From assembly GCA_937138275.1 (NCBI GenBank), contig CAKZOY010000089.1, forward strand, positions 1 through 5,976: 5,976 nucleotides of DNA. Reading direction: 5' to 3'. Origin of the DNA: an uncultured Chloroflexota bacterium. GTDB taxonomy: Bacteria > Chloroflexota > Anaerolineae > B4-G1 > DUEL01. Under the pieces are notes generated by a model. That model ran no database searches, was not told the DNA's origin, and saw only the letters and a program-made list of their open reading frames with translations. A program made the translations under genes and the position numbers. Within the stretch, counting starts at the first letter, position 1. The number at the start of each line of letters is the position of its first letter. This document shows, in pieces, positions 1 to 5,693 of this stretch.

Positions 1-84
1 ATTCTGTGCTAAAAATATAAATAGTATTATCCCGCCAGGCCTCGGACCGAAAGAAGTTTCCCGGTAAACGAGGCAGTATTTGGC

Positions 85-268
85 CTCTCCCCCCTGACCC
101 CCCTCCCCGTTGGGCTGCGCCCACGGGGAGGGGGGAGAAAAATGGGGTTTTGCGGGGCGGCGGCTTCGCCGCCGCCCCGCAAAACCCCTCTCCATCCCCC
201 CTCCCCCCCGCCCGTCAGGGCAAGGGGGAGAGGGGGGCAAGGGGGGTGAGGGGGGCTGAAAGAGCCCG
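85..268. repeat. Cluster of adjacent GC-rich inverted repeats
   Basis: Three hairpins lie almost end to end. Hairpin 1 (98-135) pairs CCCCCCTCCCCG with CGGGGAGGGGGG and continues inward through T:A and GGGC:GCCC to a TGC loop, with one bulged T at 110. Hairpin 2 (144-188) is a perfect 21-bp stem and is listed on its own. Hairpin 3 (196-237) pairs CCCCCCTC with GAGGGGGG and GCCC with GGGC around a GTCA loop, with small internal mismatches. The flanking C-runs (about 85-103) and G-runs (about 241-255) are also mutually complementary, so the whole block can fold as one large imperfect palindrome. A small GGGCT/AGCCC hairpin sits at 253-267. I see no terminal inverted repeat or target duplication that would make it a defined mobile element. 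It could be a dispersed palindromic repeat (REP- or MITE-like), but genome copy number cannot be judged here. Confidence 0.75.
144..188. repeat. Perfect 21-bp stem hairpin with TTC loop
   Basis: Bases 144-164 and 168-188 are exact reverse complements around a three-base TTC loop, with GGGGTTTT at the outer left end and AAAACCCC at the outer right end. Read on the minus strand, the stem is followed by ATTTTTCTCC, a short T-tract (complement of A138-A142), so it could act as an intrinsic terminator for minus-strand transcription. Read on the plus strand there is no T-tract. No minus-strand gene lies immediately to its right, so a terminator role is uncertain. A structural or dispersed-repeat role is equally possible. 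Confidence 0.8.
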
Positions 269-408
269 TTTCACGCCGCCAAGGCGACAGCACGTCTGAT
301 TTTCGCTATTCCAGTGGCTTTTTCAGACAGCATAGCCATCAAGGTTTTTGTTTATAACTTAAAATTTGCCGTTGTCAATGTAAAGGCCAGCGCCTGAAGC
401 AAAACAAC

Positions 409-413
409 AGGAG
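409..413 (+). promoter_or_regulatory. Ribosome binding site of the molybdoprotein gene
   Basis: AGGAG stands eight bases before the ATG at 422. This spacing is close to ideal and supports that start. Confidence 0.75.
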
Positions 414-421
414 TTGGTACG

Positions 422-988
422 ATGACCAGACCCCGTCTGCCCCCCGGTCAGGTGCTCACCCAGCGATTCCCGGTCCTCCATTACGGCTCAGTCCCGCGGT
501 ACGAAACTCTGGACCACTGGGACCTGCGCATCTTCGGTGCGGTGGAGAAAGAGGTCCGATTCACCTACGACCAGTTGACATCCCTTCCGACCACTCGCAT
601 CGTCGCCGACATCCATTGCGTCACCGGCTGGTCCAAATTTGATACCGTCTGGGAAGGGGTGCGCTTCCGCGACCTGCTGAACCACGTCCGGCCCCTCCCG
701 GGCGCCGAATACGTCATCGTCCATGCGGAATACGGATTCACCACCAACCTCCCCCTGCACCGCCTTATGGCCGACAACGTGCTCCTGGCCTGGAAGTACG
801 ACGACAAACCTCTGACCCCCGAACACGGCTGGCCGCTGCGCCTGGTCGTGCCCGACCTCTACTTCTGGAAATCCGCGAAATGGGTGCGGGGGATAGAATT
901 CTCTTTTGAGGACCGTCCCGGCTTCTGGGAACAGGCCGGATACCACAACGAGGGCGACCCCTGGCGGGAGCAACGGTATGCGGAATAG
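422..988 (+). CDS. Sulfite-oxidase-like molybdopterin-binding oxidoreductase
   Basis: A 188-residue protein of the sulfite oxidase/MsrP (YedY) molybdopterin-domain superfamily, probably consisting of the cofactor-binding domain alone. The region DIHCVTGWS (residues 63-71) holds Cys66, the expected thiolate ligand of the molybdenum. Further family-like stretches are the GVRFRDLL segment (79-86), the PLR-LVVPDLYFWKSAKWVRGIEF region (about 138-160), and the C-terminal GYHNEGDPWREQRY (173-186), which resembles short 'sulfite oxidase-like oxidoreductases' of Chloroflexota, Actinobacteria and Deinococcus. There is no Tat or Sec signal and no membrane segment, so it should be cytoplasmic, unlike Tat-exported MsrP. 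No haem or dimerisation domain is present, and the substrate and electron partner are unknown. The start is supported by AGGAG at 409-413. The last 11 bases overlap the lipoprotein gene, implying co-transcription and probable translational coupling. Family assignment is strong; sulfite as the substrate is not established. Confidence 0.88.
   Translation: MTRPRLPPGQVLTQRFPVLHYGSVPRYETLDHWDLRIFGAVEKEVRFTYDQLTSLPTTRIVADIHCVTGWSKFDTVWEGVRFRDLLNHVRPLPGAEYVIVHAEYGFTTNLPLHRLMADNVLLAWKYDDKPLTPEHGWPLRLVVPDLYFWKSAKWVRGIEFSFEDRPGFWEQAGYHNEGDPWREQRYAE
966..970 (+). promoter_or_regulatory. Ribosome binding site that sets the lipoprotein start
   Basis: GGGAG lies seven bases before the ATG at 978, inside the end of the preceding gene. 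It favours this start over the in-frame ATG at 906. The 24 extra residues of the longer form (rich in Arg, Thr and Pro) would also bury the signal peptide. Confidence 0.7.
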
Positions 989-2270
989 ACGATGGCGCCG
1001 GGGATGGCACGGCGCCGTCCTCGGCCTGCTCCTGTTGCTGGTGACGACCTGCGCACCTCCTGCGCCGTCTTCGCCTTCTCCGCCCCCATCCCCCACTCTA
1101 CCGCCTCCCACTCTCACCCCCAGCCCGGTGCCGGGGGCACCCGTCGTCACCCTGACGCTCTGGCTGCCGGAAGACCTCAACCCCTACGAAGATCGGCCCG
1201 GCGCGGACCTTCTGGCCCAGCATCTGGCGGACTTCCGGGCCGCCTATCCTGACCTTCAGGTCCAGGTGATCGTCAAAAAAAGCCGCGGGCGCGGGGGGCT
1301 TCTGGACTTTCTACGCACCGCCCGCGCGGCAGCTCCCTCCGTCCTTCCCGACCTGATCGTTCTGGACGAGGCCGACCTGCAGGTAGCGGCCCAGACCGGC
1401 CTAATTCAGCCTCTAAACGACGTACTCCTGAACGAAATGCCCTCCGACCTATTTCCCTTCGCCACCGAACTGGGGCGGGTGGGCGATCAGACCTTCGGGC
1501 TGCCCCTGACGGCAGAACTGGAGCATCTGGCCCACGCTCCGGAGTCGCTGGAGGCGCCCCCTCTCTCCTGGAACGACGTGCTCTCCGCCGCCATACCGCT
1601 GGTTTTCCCGGCAGCCGGACGGAACGATAGCGTCAACGACTTCACTCTGGTCCAGTATCTGGGCGCCGGGGGCCGTCTGATGGACGGAGAGGGGAATCCG
1701 ACGATAGAAGAGGAGCCGCTGGTGGCTGTGCTGGATTTCTATGCCCAGGCTACGGCTACTGGTGTGATCTCCCCCCTTCTGGTCCTATCGCTGGGCGACG
1801 CCGAAGCATGCTGGGCCCACTTTCAGGCCGAAGGGGGATTGACCGTGGTGAATTCCCGTCGGTTTTGGACGACGACCGATAGAACGGCGGAACCGGTACC
1901 GATCCCCACCCGGGAAGGGCATCCGGTCGCGCTGACTGAAGGATGGGTCATCGCGCTGGTGACGGCGAACCCCGAGGCCCAACAGCGCGCGATGGCCCTG
2001 GCAACGTGGTTGCTGGACCCGGCGTGGTATGGGGCCTGGACCCAGAGCACAGGCTATTTGCCGGTCACCCGCAGCGGCCTGGCAGCCTGGAGCATCCCTG
2101 AAACCCAGCGGGAGACGCTGACGGCGATTCTGGAAGGGGCGCGGGCGCCCCTTCCGGCTGCTCTGCGCAGCCGGGTCGGACCGCCGCTCCAGGCCGCCGT
2201 GGAGGCCGTCCTCCAGGGCCGCCAGAGCCCCCGCGAAGCAGCCGCGCGGGCTGTCCAGTCGGTGCGCTGA
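978..2270 (+). CDS. Extracellular solute-binding lipoprotein (ABC-transporter type)
   Basis: From the preferred ATG this is a 430-residue secreted lipoprotein. Residues 1-24 form a lipoprotein signal: a charged N-terminus (RNRRWRR), a hydrophobic core (GAVLGLLLLLV, 12-22), and the lipobox-like VTTC with Cys25. Thr at the -1 position is less usual than Gly, Ala or Ser. A Pro/Ser/Thr linker (about 26-54) tethers the folded domain, as is common for monoderm binding proteins. The body resembles family 1 (sugar-type) binding proteins. VTLTLWLPE (57-65) is the first strand; HLADFRAAYPDLQVQVIV (82-99) matches the usual 'F...PdikV' opening; PDLIVLDEADLQVAAQTGLIQPLND (124-148) is the typical inner-lobe segment; and EGWVIALVTANPEAQQRAMALATWLLDP (321-348) is the common C-terminal lobe segment. 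The ligand is unknown. No permease or ATPase gene follows in the window, so it is either an orphan binding protein or a lipoprotein with another role. It overlaps the molybdoprotein gene by 11 bases. Confidence 0.85.
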   Translation: MRNRRWRRGWHGAVLGLLLLLVTTCAPPAPSSPSPPPSPTLPPPTLTPSPVPGAPVVTLTLWLPEDLNPYEDRPGADLLAQHLADFRAAYPDLQVQVIVKKSRGRGGLLDFLRTARAAAPSVLPDLIVLDEADLQVAAQTGLIQPLNDVLLNEMPSDLFPFATELGRVGDQTFGLPLTAELEHLAHAPESLEAPPLSWNDVLSAAIPLVFPAAGRNDSVNDFTLVQYLGAGGRLMDGEGNPTIEEEPLVAVLDFYAQATATGVISPLLVLSLGDAEACWAHFQAEGGLTVVNSRRFWTTTDRTAEPVPIPTREGHPVALTEGWVIALVTANPEAQQRAMALATWLLDPAWYGAWTQSTGYLPVTRSGLAAWSIPETQRETLTAILEGARAPLPAALRSRVGPPLQAAVEAVLQGRQSPREAAARAVQSVR

Positions 2271-2359
2271 TGGGCAGCAACACAGCGGCGGCGGGGGGCT
2301 TCGCCCCCCGCCGCCGCTGTGGTACCCCCTCCACCGCGCCTCTGCAGCGAACTACTCCC
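2271..2359. other. Convergent intergenic gap
   Basis: An 89-base gap separates the ends of two opposing transcription units. It is largely filled by the hairpin at 2281-2321. The bases beyond the hairpin show no T-tract in either direction. A plus-strand frame opens at 2270 with a TGATG stop/start overlap, but it runs antisense into the thiolase gene and I do not accept it. Confidence 0.7.
2281..2321. terminator. Perfect 19-bp hairpin between convergent genes
   Basis: Bases 2281-2299 (CACAGCGGCGGCGGGGGGC) and 2303-2321 are exact reverse complements around a TTC loop. The stem starts 11 bases after the lipoprotein stop, and the thiolase gene ends 39 bases to its right, so both transcripts run towards it. 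Position suggests a bidirectional transcript end or RNA-stability element. Neither side has a T-tract, so it is not a classical intrinsic terminator. Its tip, GGC-TTC-GCC, is the same as in the hairpin at 144-188, so it may instead be a copy of a dispersed palindrome. Confidence 0.5.
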
Positions 2360-3274
2360 CTACTGCCACAGACGACAGAAAGCACAGAGGCCCGGCACCG
2401 TCGTCGGCTGACCGCACTGCGAACAGGGGTGCATCGGTGGGGGCTCCGCCGCCTCCCCGCAGAAAAACCCCTCCTCCCGGGCCCGCAGAAAGCCCTGGTA
2501 GAACTGCAACTTCGCCCCAGGGGATTCGGTCTCTATCCGCGCCAGCATGTCTTTGTAGAAATTCGTCAGATTGCCGACGGCGTAGGGACACTCCTCGTAG
2601 ATATAGTCAATCCCCTGGATCAGCGCGTAGGCTGCCACCTCCCGCTCGTAGGAGCGACAGAACGGCTTCACCTTCCGGGTCATTCCGTCCCGCTCCACTA
2701 GGACGGGCGCCTGACGAAGCAGGTAGCCCGTCTGCCAGTGGAGCAGGTTGCTCAGGAGCACCGCCACCTCGTCATCCAGGTTGTGCCCGGTCGCCAGGAC
2801 GGTGTACCCGTACTCCTGAGCGATGCGGTTCATCTCGTGCCGTTTGATCAGGCCGCAGACGGCGCAGGGCTTGCCCCGACCGCGCATCTTCCGGGCAGAC
2901 ACTTCGGGGATGGTCGCGCCGTAGAGGGCCGCCACATCCACCACATGCAACCGGACCCCCGGTCGGGCGGCGACGAAGGCCTCCACCTTTTCCCGGGAAA
3001 GACGGGAGTATCCGAAGCCGCCGTCAATCCCCAGGTCTATGTACATCCCGTCCGCCGAGTAGCCCAGGCGCAGGAGCACATCCCAGAGGCTGAGGCTATC
3101 CTTGCCCCCGGAGACCGCGACCAGGATGCGGTCTTCCGGGCCGAACATCCGGTACTTCCGGATTGCCCGTTCGGTGTAGGAAACAAACCACTCCGGGTAG
3201 TGCTCCTCACAGAGGGCCAGTTTGTGCTGCCGCATGTTGATTGCGGCCGGACGGTTGCACCTGCGGCATTTCAT
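2360..3274 (-). CDS. ttuA: TtuA-type tRNA U54 2-thiolation enzyme
   Basis: A 304-residue PP-loop ATPase of the TtuA/Ncs6 family. In thermophiles TtuA adenylates U54 in the tRNA T-loop and transfers sulfur from the TtuB thiocarboxylate, giving 2-thio-5-methyluridine, which stabilises tRNA at high temperature. Visible features in order are: an N-terminal zinc finger with Cys3, Cys6, Cys22 and His25; the PP-loop SGGKDS at 55-60; CAVC with Cys137 and Cys140; ATGHNLDDE at 161-169; Cys229 in EECP; and a C-terminal zinc finger with Cys284, Cys287, Cys297 and Cys300. The spacing of Cys137/Cys140/Cys229 equals that of the [4Fe-4S] ligands Cys130/Cys133/Cys222 of Thermus thermophilus TtuA. An in-frame GTG at 3307 overlaps the upstream stop as GTGA but has no ribosome binding site. 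I prefer the ATG at 3274, which has AGGTG before it and begins right at the zinc finger as in Thermus. The protein ends soon after the second zinc finger, with little C-terminal tail. No ttuB or ttuC is in view. TtcA and TtuD-type activities are less likely because of the two zinc fingers. Confidence 0.92.
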   Translation of the reverse strand: MKCRRCNRPAAINMRQHKLALCEEHYPEWFVSYTERAIRKYRMFGPEDRILVAVSGGKDSLSLWDVLLRLGYSADGMYIDLGIDGGFGYSRLSREKVEAFVAARPGVRLHVVDVAALYGATIPEVSARKMRGRGKPCAVCGLIKRHEMNRIAQEYGYTVLATGHNLDDEVAVLLSNLLHWQTGYLLRQAPVLVERDGMTRKVKPFCRSYEREVAAYALIQGIDYIYEECPYAVGNLTNFYKDMLARIETESPGAKLQFYQGFLRAREEGFFCGEAAEPPPMHPCSQCGQPTTVPGLCAFCRLWQ

Positions 3275-3282
3275 TGGGGATT

Positions 3283-3287
3283 CACCT
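3283..3287 (-). promoter_or_regulatory. Ribosome binding site that sets the ttuA start
   Basis: On the minus strand AGGTG(A) lies eight bases before the ATG at 3274. It decides between that ATG and the upstream GTG at 3307, which has only GC-rich sequence before it. Confidence 0.65.
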
Positions 3288-3303
3288 GCTCTCGCCTCTT
3301 CCC

Positions 3304-3867
3304 TCACCGGCCGCGCCGGGCCCGGTAGGCGCTCAGAACGCTATCCAGTTGCTGGGAAAGCGCCATCCAGTCTTCCACCAGCAGCACCAGTCCCTGCCCG
3401 CCCGGCAGGAAGAGGTGCGGGTCAAACCAGAGGCGAAGCCATTGCCGGCTCACCGGAAACCCCTTCAGGTCCACAACCACCGCGGTCATATTCCAGTAGC
3501 GCAAAGGCCAGCGGCGGGCCGCCCGGTCCTTCTGGGGGTCAAAGATTTGCGCCATCTGCACCGGTCGGGTCTGCTCCACCCGTCGGTAGGAGATAATCAG
3601 AGGCATCACGGGCCCCTGGAGGCGTAACCCGGCCGGAGTGCAGCGCACATGAGCGACCCGGGGAGCAAAGTACCCGTAGAGCATCAGCATCCCGCTGGCG
3701 AGGACGGGCAAGAGAGCCAGGGGGCGCAGCGGCGTCGGCCCCAGGACGCGCGGCATCAGCAACCAGAACGCCCCCAGGACGATGGTCGCCAGAAGCCCCA
3801 GGTCGCCCCAGCGCCGAAGGGGAGTGTAGACCAGTAAAGGGAATCGCTTGCTGCGCCGCTTCGCCAT
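3304..3867 (-). CDS. Two-helix membrane protein, possible PH-like cytoplasmic domain
   Basis: A 187-residue protein not recognised by name. The basic start (AKRRSKR) and two hydrophobic segments at about 22-38 (DLGLLATIVLGAFWLLM) and 48-67 (RPLALLPVLASGMLMLYGYF), joined by a short outside loop, predict a hairpin anchor with both ends in the cytoplasm. The remaining 120 residues look like a beta-rich domain ending in a helix: VRCTPAGLRLQGPVMPLIIS (74-93), YRRVEQTRPVQMAQIF (94-109), AVVVDLKG (129-136) and VLLVEDWMALSQQLDSVLSAYRARR (161-185). The 'outer strand, then I-x-YRR-V-x-x-x-RP' pattern is reminiscent of bacterial PH-type domains behind membrane anchors, but this is pattern resemblance only. 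It starts seven bases after the stop of the preceding gene, and the region before its ATG has only a weak GTGAG element, so translation is probably coupled. Its function is unknown; a regulatory or scaffolding membrane role is conceivable. Confidence 0.75.
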   Translation of the reverse strand: MAKRRSKRFPLLVYTPLRRWGDLGLLATIVLGAFWLLMPRVLGPTPLRPLALLPVLASGMLMLYGYFAPRVAHVRCTPAGLRLQGPVMPLIISYRRVEQTRPVQMAQIFDPQKDRAARRWPLRYWNMTAVVVDLKGFPVSRQWLRLWFDPHLFLPGGQGLVLLVEDWMALSQQLDSVLSAYRARRGR

Positions 3868-3874
3868 CGGTCGG

Positions 3875-4294
3875 TTATCTCACGAACTGGCTGACCAAGT
3901 TGTAGTACCCGCGCCGCCCCATCTCTCTGTTCCACCTCTCTATGGAACGCAGAATTCGCTGGAGGCAGGCGATGACCTCGTCCAGCGTCAGCGCACCTTC
4001 GCCGATGTCCAGCAGCATCGGCTCTTCTTCCCCTTCCTGGAATACCTCCAGCGGTTGCCTCCCCAGACGCCATTCGCAGAACTCCCGGAGTAGATTGTAG
4101 GCCTCCTGTGCCGGTGGGTTAAGTCGTAACTCCGGCGCAGGTCGGCGGTCCCGCTCCGCTTTATACGTGCGGACCAGTCCCTTGACCGCATCCATCGCAT
4201 CATAGTCGCTCATCTCCGGATGTTCCCGATACGTGAGTACCAGGGCGAACTCCAGATTTTGCAGCACATCGTACTCTTCTTTAAATTTTCCCAT
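3875..4294 (-). CDS. Unrecognised, probably helical cytoplasmic protein
   Basis: A 139-residue protein that I cannot assign to a family. It has no signal peptide or membrane helix. Predicted character: helices at about 2-24 (KFKEEYDVLQNLEFALVLTYRE), 29-50 (SDYDAMDAVKGLVRTYKAERD), 60-78 (PPAQEAYNLLREFCEWRLG) and 103-126 (TLDEVIACLQRILRSIERWNRE), with an acidic loop EGEEE at 87-91 and an aromatic tail GYYNLVSQFVR. The composition is that of a small all-helical protein. A TTG at 4306 is in frame, but that codon overlaps the ribosome binding site GAGGTG, so I start at the ATG at 4294. The gene sits 13 bases after the tldE-like stop and seven before the membrane protein, clearly inside the operon. 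Coding quality is supported by the tight packing and by base composition like its neighbours. Confidence 0.75.
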   Translation of the reverse strand: MGKFKEEYDVLQNLEFALVLTYREHPEMSDYDAMDAVKGLVRTYKAERDRRPAPELRLNPPAQEAYNLLREFCEWRLGRQPLEVFQEGEEEPMLLDIGEGALTLDEVIACLQRILRSIERWNREMGRRGYYNLVSQFVR

Positions 4295-4307
4295 CGCCCA
4301 CCTCAAT

Positions 4308-5669
4308 TCAGAACTCCGTTACCCCTGTAAAGTGAAACGCAGAAATTTTCAGCGCTGGTGCTCGCACCACATCAAAGTCGGGCCGTTCGCCATGGACCTC
4401 CCGCCCGACCATCTCCCCATTCGCCAGCGCCTCCACGTAACTCTGGGTGAAGCGCAGGTTCTTCACCGGCACCGTGATTTCGCCCCGCTCAATCAGGAAC
4501 GTCCCGTCCCGCGTCATACCGGTGATGACCGCCTGGCGCGGGTGGACAACGCGGGTGTAGTGGAACCGGGTGACGTAGAGCCCGTAGTCGGTAGAGGCGA
4601 CCATCTCCTCCAGCGTATGCGGCCCTGGTCCCATCACAGGGTGCAGCGAGGCGGGACCGGCGGACGCCGTGAGCCACTGGGAGAAGGGATTGGCGGCAGG
4701 GAGTGCGTGACCCGTCGGTTTCTTGCCCGTGATGGCGGCCCAGCGCCGGTCGTAGACCGGGCCGCCGACAGCGCCCTCCCGGATGATGTCCACCCGTTGG
4801 CGGGGCATGCCCTCAAAGTCAAAGGGCAAAGGCCAGCCCTCGGGATCGCGCCCGTCGTCCCAGATGGAGACGAGAGGTGAAGCGACCATCTCTCCTTCCT
4901 CCCTTCCCGTCATCCAGCTCCGCCCCTCGGCGACCGCCATCCCGCCCGCCATCCCCGTGATGAAGGAGACGATGTCCCCCACCGCGTAGGGCTCCAGGAC
5001 GACCGGGTAGACGCCGGGCTCCAGAGGCCGGGGGTTACGGCCGCGCAGCGCTTTGCGGATGGCCTCGTCGCCCAGTGCGGGCACGTCCACCTCCCCCACC
5101 CTCCAGGACGCGCCCGCAGCATACCCGGCGCTGGTATCGGTCATCACGACAGTGGTCAGGTCGGCGATGGTTGCGGGGTGGTAGACGAAGACGCCATGGC
5201 TGTTGGCGACGGCGAACTCGTAGATGGCGGTGCGGAACGCGCCCGAGGCGTTGACGCCCGCCTCCTCCGCCCGCCGACAGATGACCGCCACCTCCCGCGC
5301 CCGGTCCTCGGGGGTATAGGCCGCCGTCTGCTCGTCAAAGGCCGGCACTGGCTCCACGGAGACCGGATCGGGCAGTCCCGGATAGTGCGGATCTTCCGGC
5401 TGGAGACGGGCGAAATGGACGGCCGTCTCCACCGCCCGCTCCAGCCCGGCATCGGAGAGGTCGTTGGTCACGGTAACGCCGGTCCGGCGGCCCACCGCCG
5501 CCCGCACGACCAGCCCCACATCCGTCTCGGCGACGTTCTGGTGGATGGTGTTATTGGCAAAGCGCGTCAGGCGTTCCTCCAGACCGAAGACCAGTACCTC
5601 GGTCTCATCGGCCGGGGAAACGGAAAGGACTTTATCTACCCACTTTCGGATTGCAGGTTCTCCGATCAC
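4308..5669 (-). CDS. TldE/PmbA-like protein, metal-site-less TldD family member
   Basis: A 453-residue member of the TldD/PmbA family of modulators of DNA gyrase. In Escherichia coli TldD and TldE form a cytoplasmic heterodimeric protease that trims microcin B17 and degrades the CcdA antitoxin, with TldD supplying an HExxxH zinc site. Here the N-terminal signature RFANNTIHQNV (36-46) is clear, as are the mid-region WDDGRDPEGWPLPFDFEGMPRQR (270-292), the KKPTGHALP segment (316-324) and DGTFLIERGEITVPVKNLRFTQSYVEAL (388-415). The segment corresponding to HExxxH, VGDIVSFITGMAGGM (230-244), contains no histidine, so this is the TldE/PmbA type and should not be catalytic alone. The longest frame begins with a TTG at 5684, but AAGGAG at 5676-5681 precedes a GTG at 5669 by six bases, which I take as the start. 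No TldD gene is next to it within the window. Assignment to the family is firm; the E type rests on the missing motif. Confidence 0.9.
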   Translation of the reverse strand: MIGEPAIRKWVDKVLSVSPADETEVLVFGLEERLTRFANNTIHQNVAETDVGLVVRAAVGRRTGVTVTNDLSDAGLERAVETAVHFARLQPEDPHYPGLPDPVSVEPVPAFDEQTAAYTPEDRAREVAVICRRAEEAGVNASGAFRTAIYEFAVANSHGVFVYHPATIADLTTVVMTDTSAGYAAGASWRVGEVDVPALGDEAIRKALRGRNPRPLEPGVYPVVLEPYAVGDIVSFITGMAGGMAVAEGRSWMTGREEGEMVASPLVSIWDDGRDPEGWPLPFDFEGMPRQRVDIIREGAVGGPVYDRRWAAITGKKPTGHALPAANPFSQWLTASAGPASLHPVMGPGPHTLEEMVASTDYGLYVTRFHYTRVVHPRQAVITGMTRDGTFLIERGEITVPVKNLRFTQSYVEALANGEMVGREVHGERPDFDVVRAPALKISAFHFTGVTEF

Positions 5670-5675
5670 AGTAAA

Positions 5676-5681
5676 CTCCTT
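5676..5681 (-). promoter_or_regulatory. Ribosome binding site that sets the tldE-like GTG start
   Basis: AAGGAG on the minus strand is followed after TTTACT by GTG (5669-5667). The in-frame TTG at 5684 overlaps this AAGGAG, so it is a poor start. Confidence 0.7.
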
Positions 5682-5693
5682 CAAACGCCCGGA

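Larger units (their letters stand above)
1..421. other. Intergenic region upstream of the molybdoprotein gene
   Basis: I find no credible gene here. The first 35 bases or so are AT-rich (ATATAAATAGTATTAT). From about 85 to 268 the sequence becomes a C-run/G-run hairpin block, described separately. From about 300 to 421 it turns AT-richer and leads into the first gene. A TATAAC at 353-358 and a TAAAAT at 360-365 could be -10 elements, but neither has a convincing -35 at 16-18 bases, so I do not call a promoter. A minus-strand reading frame at 27-293 is proline/glycine-rich low-complexity sequence produced by the hairpin block and is not a gene. Confidence 0.7.

Noticed and set aside
27..293. 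Minus-strand reading frame of 88 residues
   Set aside because: It is Pro/Gly/Arg-rich low-complexity sequence that falls across the hairpin block and has no ribosome binding site or recognisable domain.
330..365. Sigma-70-type promoter before the molybdoprotein gene
   Set aside because: TATAAC (353-358) and TAAAAT (360-365) resemble -10 boxes, but no -35-like hexamer occurs at suitable spacing.
906..977. Upstream extension of the lipoprotein gene to an ATG at 906
   Set aside because: It would overlap the preceding gene by 83 bases, lacks a ribosome binding site and would put 24 residues before the signal peptide. GGGAG at 966-970 supports the ATG at 978.
488..1180. Minus-strand 230-residue reading frame
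   Set aside because: It lies opposite the molybdoprotein and lipoprotein genes, both of which have clear family features. The frame is long only because of high GC.
2281..2321. Classical rho-independent terminator
   Set aside because: The stem is perfect and well placed, but neither strand has a T-tract after it. I kept it only as a likely transcript-end or repeat hairpin.
2270..2701. Plus-strand frame opening with a TGATG overlap at the lipoprotein stop
   Set aside because: It looks like translational coupling, but the product crosses the hairpin and runs antisense to ttuA, with no domain.
2738..3328. Plus-strand 196-residue frame
   Set aside because: It is the antisense shadow of ttuA, whose motifs and conserved cysteines are decisive.
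4233..4880. Plus-strand 215-residue frame
   Set aside because: It is the antisense shadow of the tldE-like gene and the helical protein gene.
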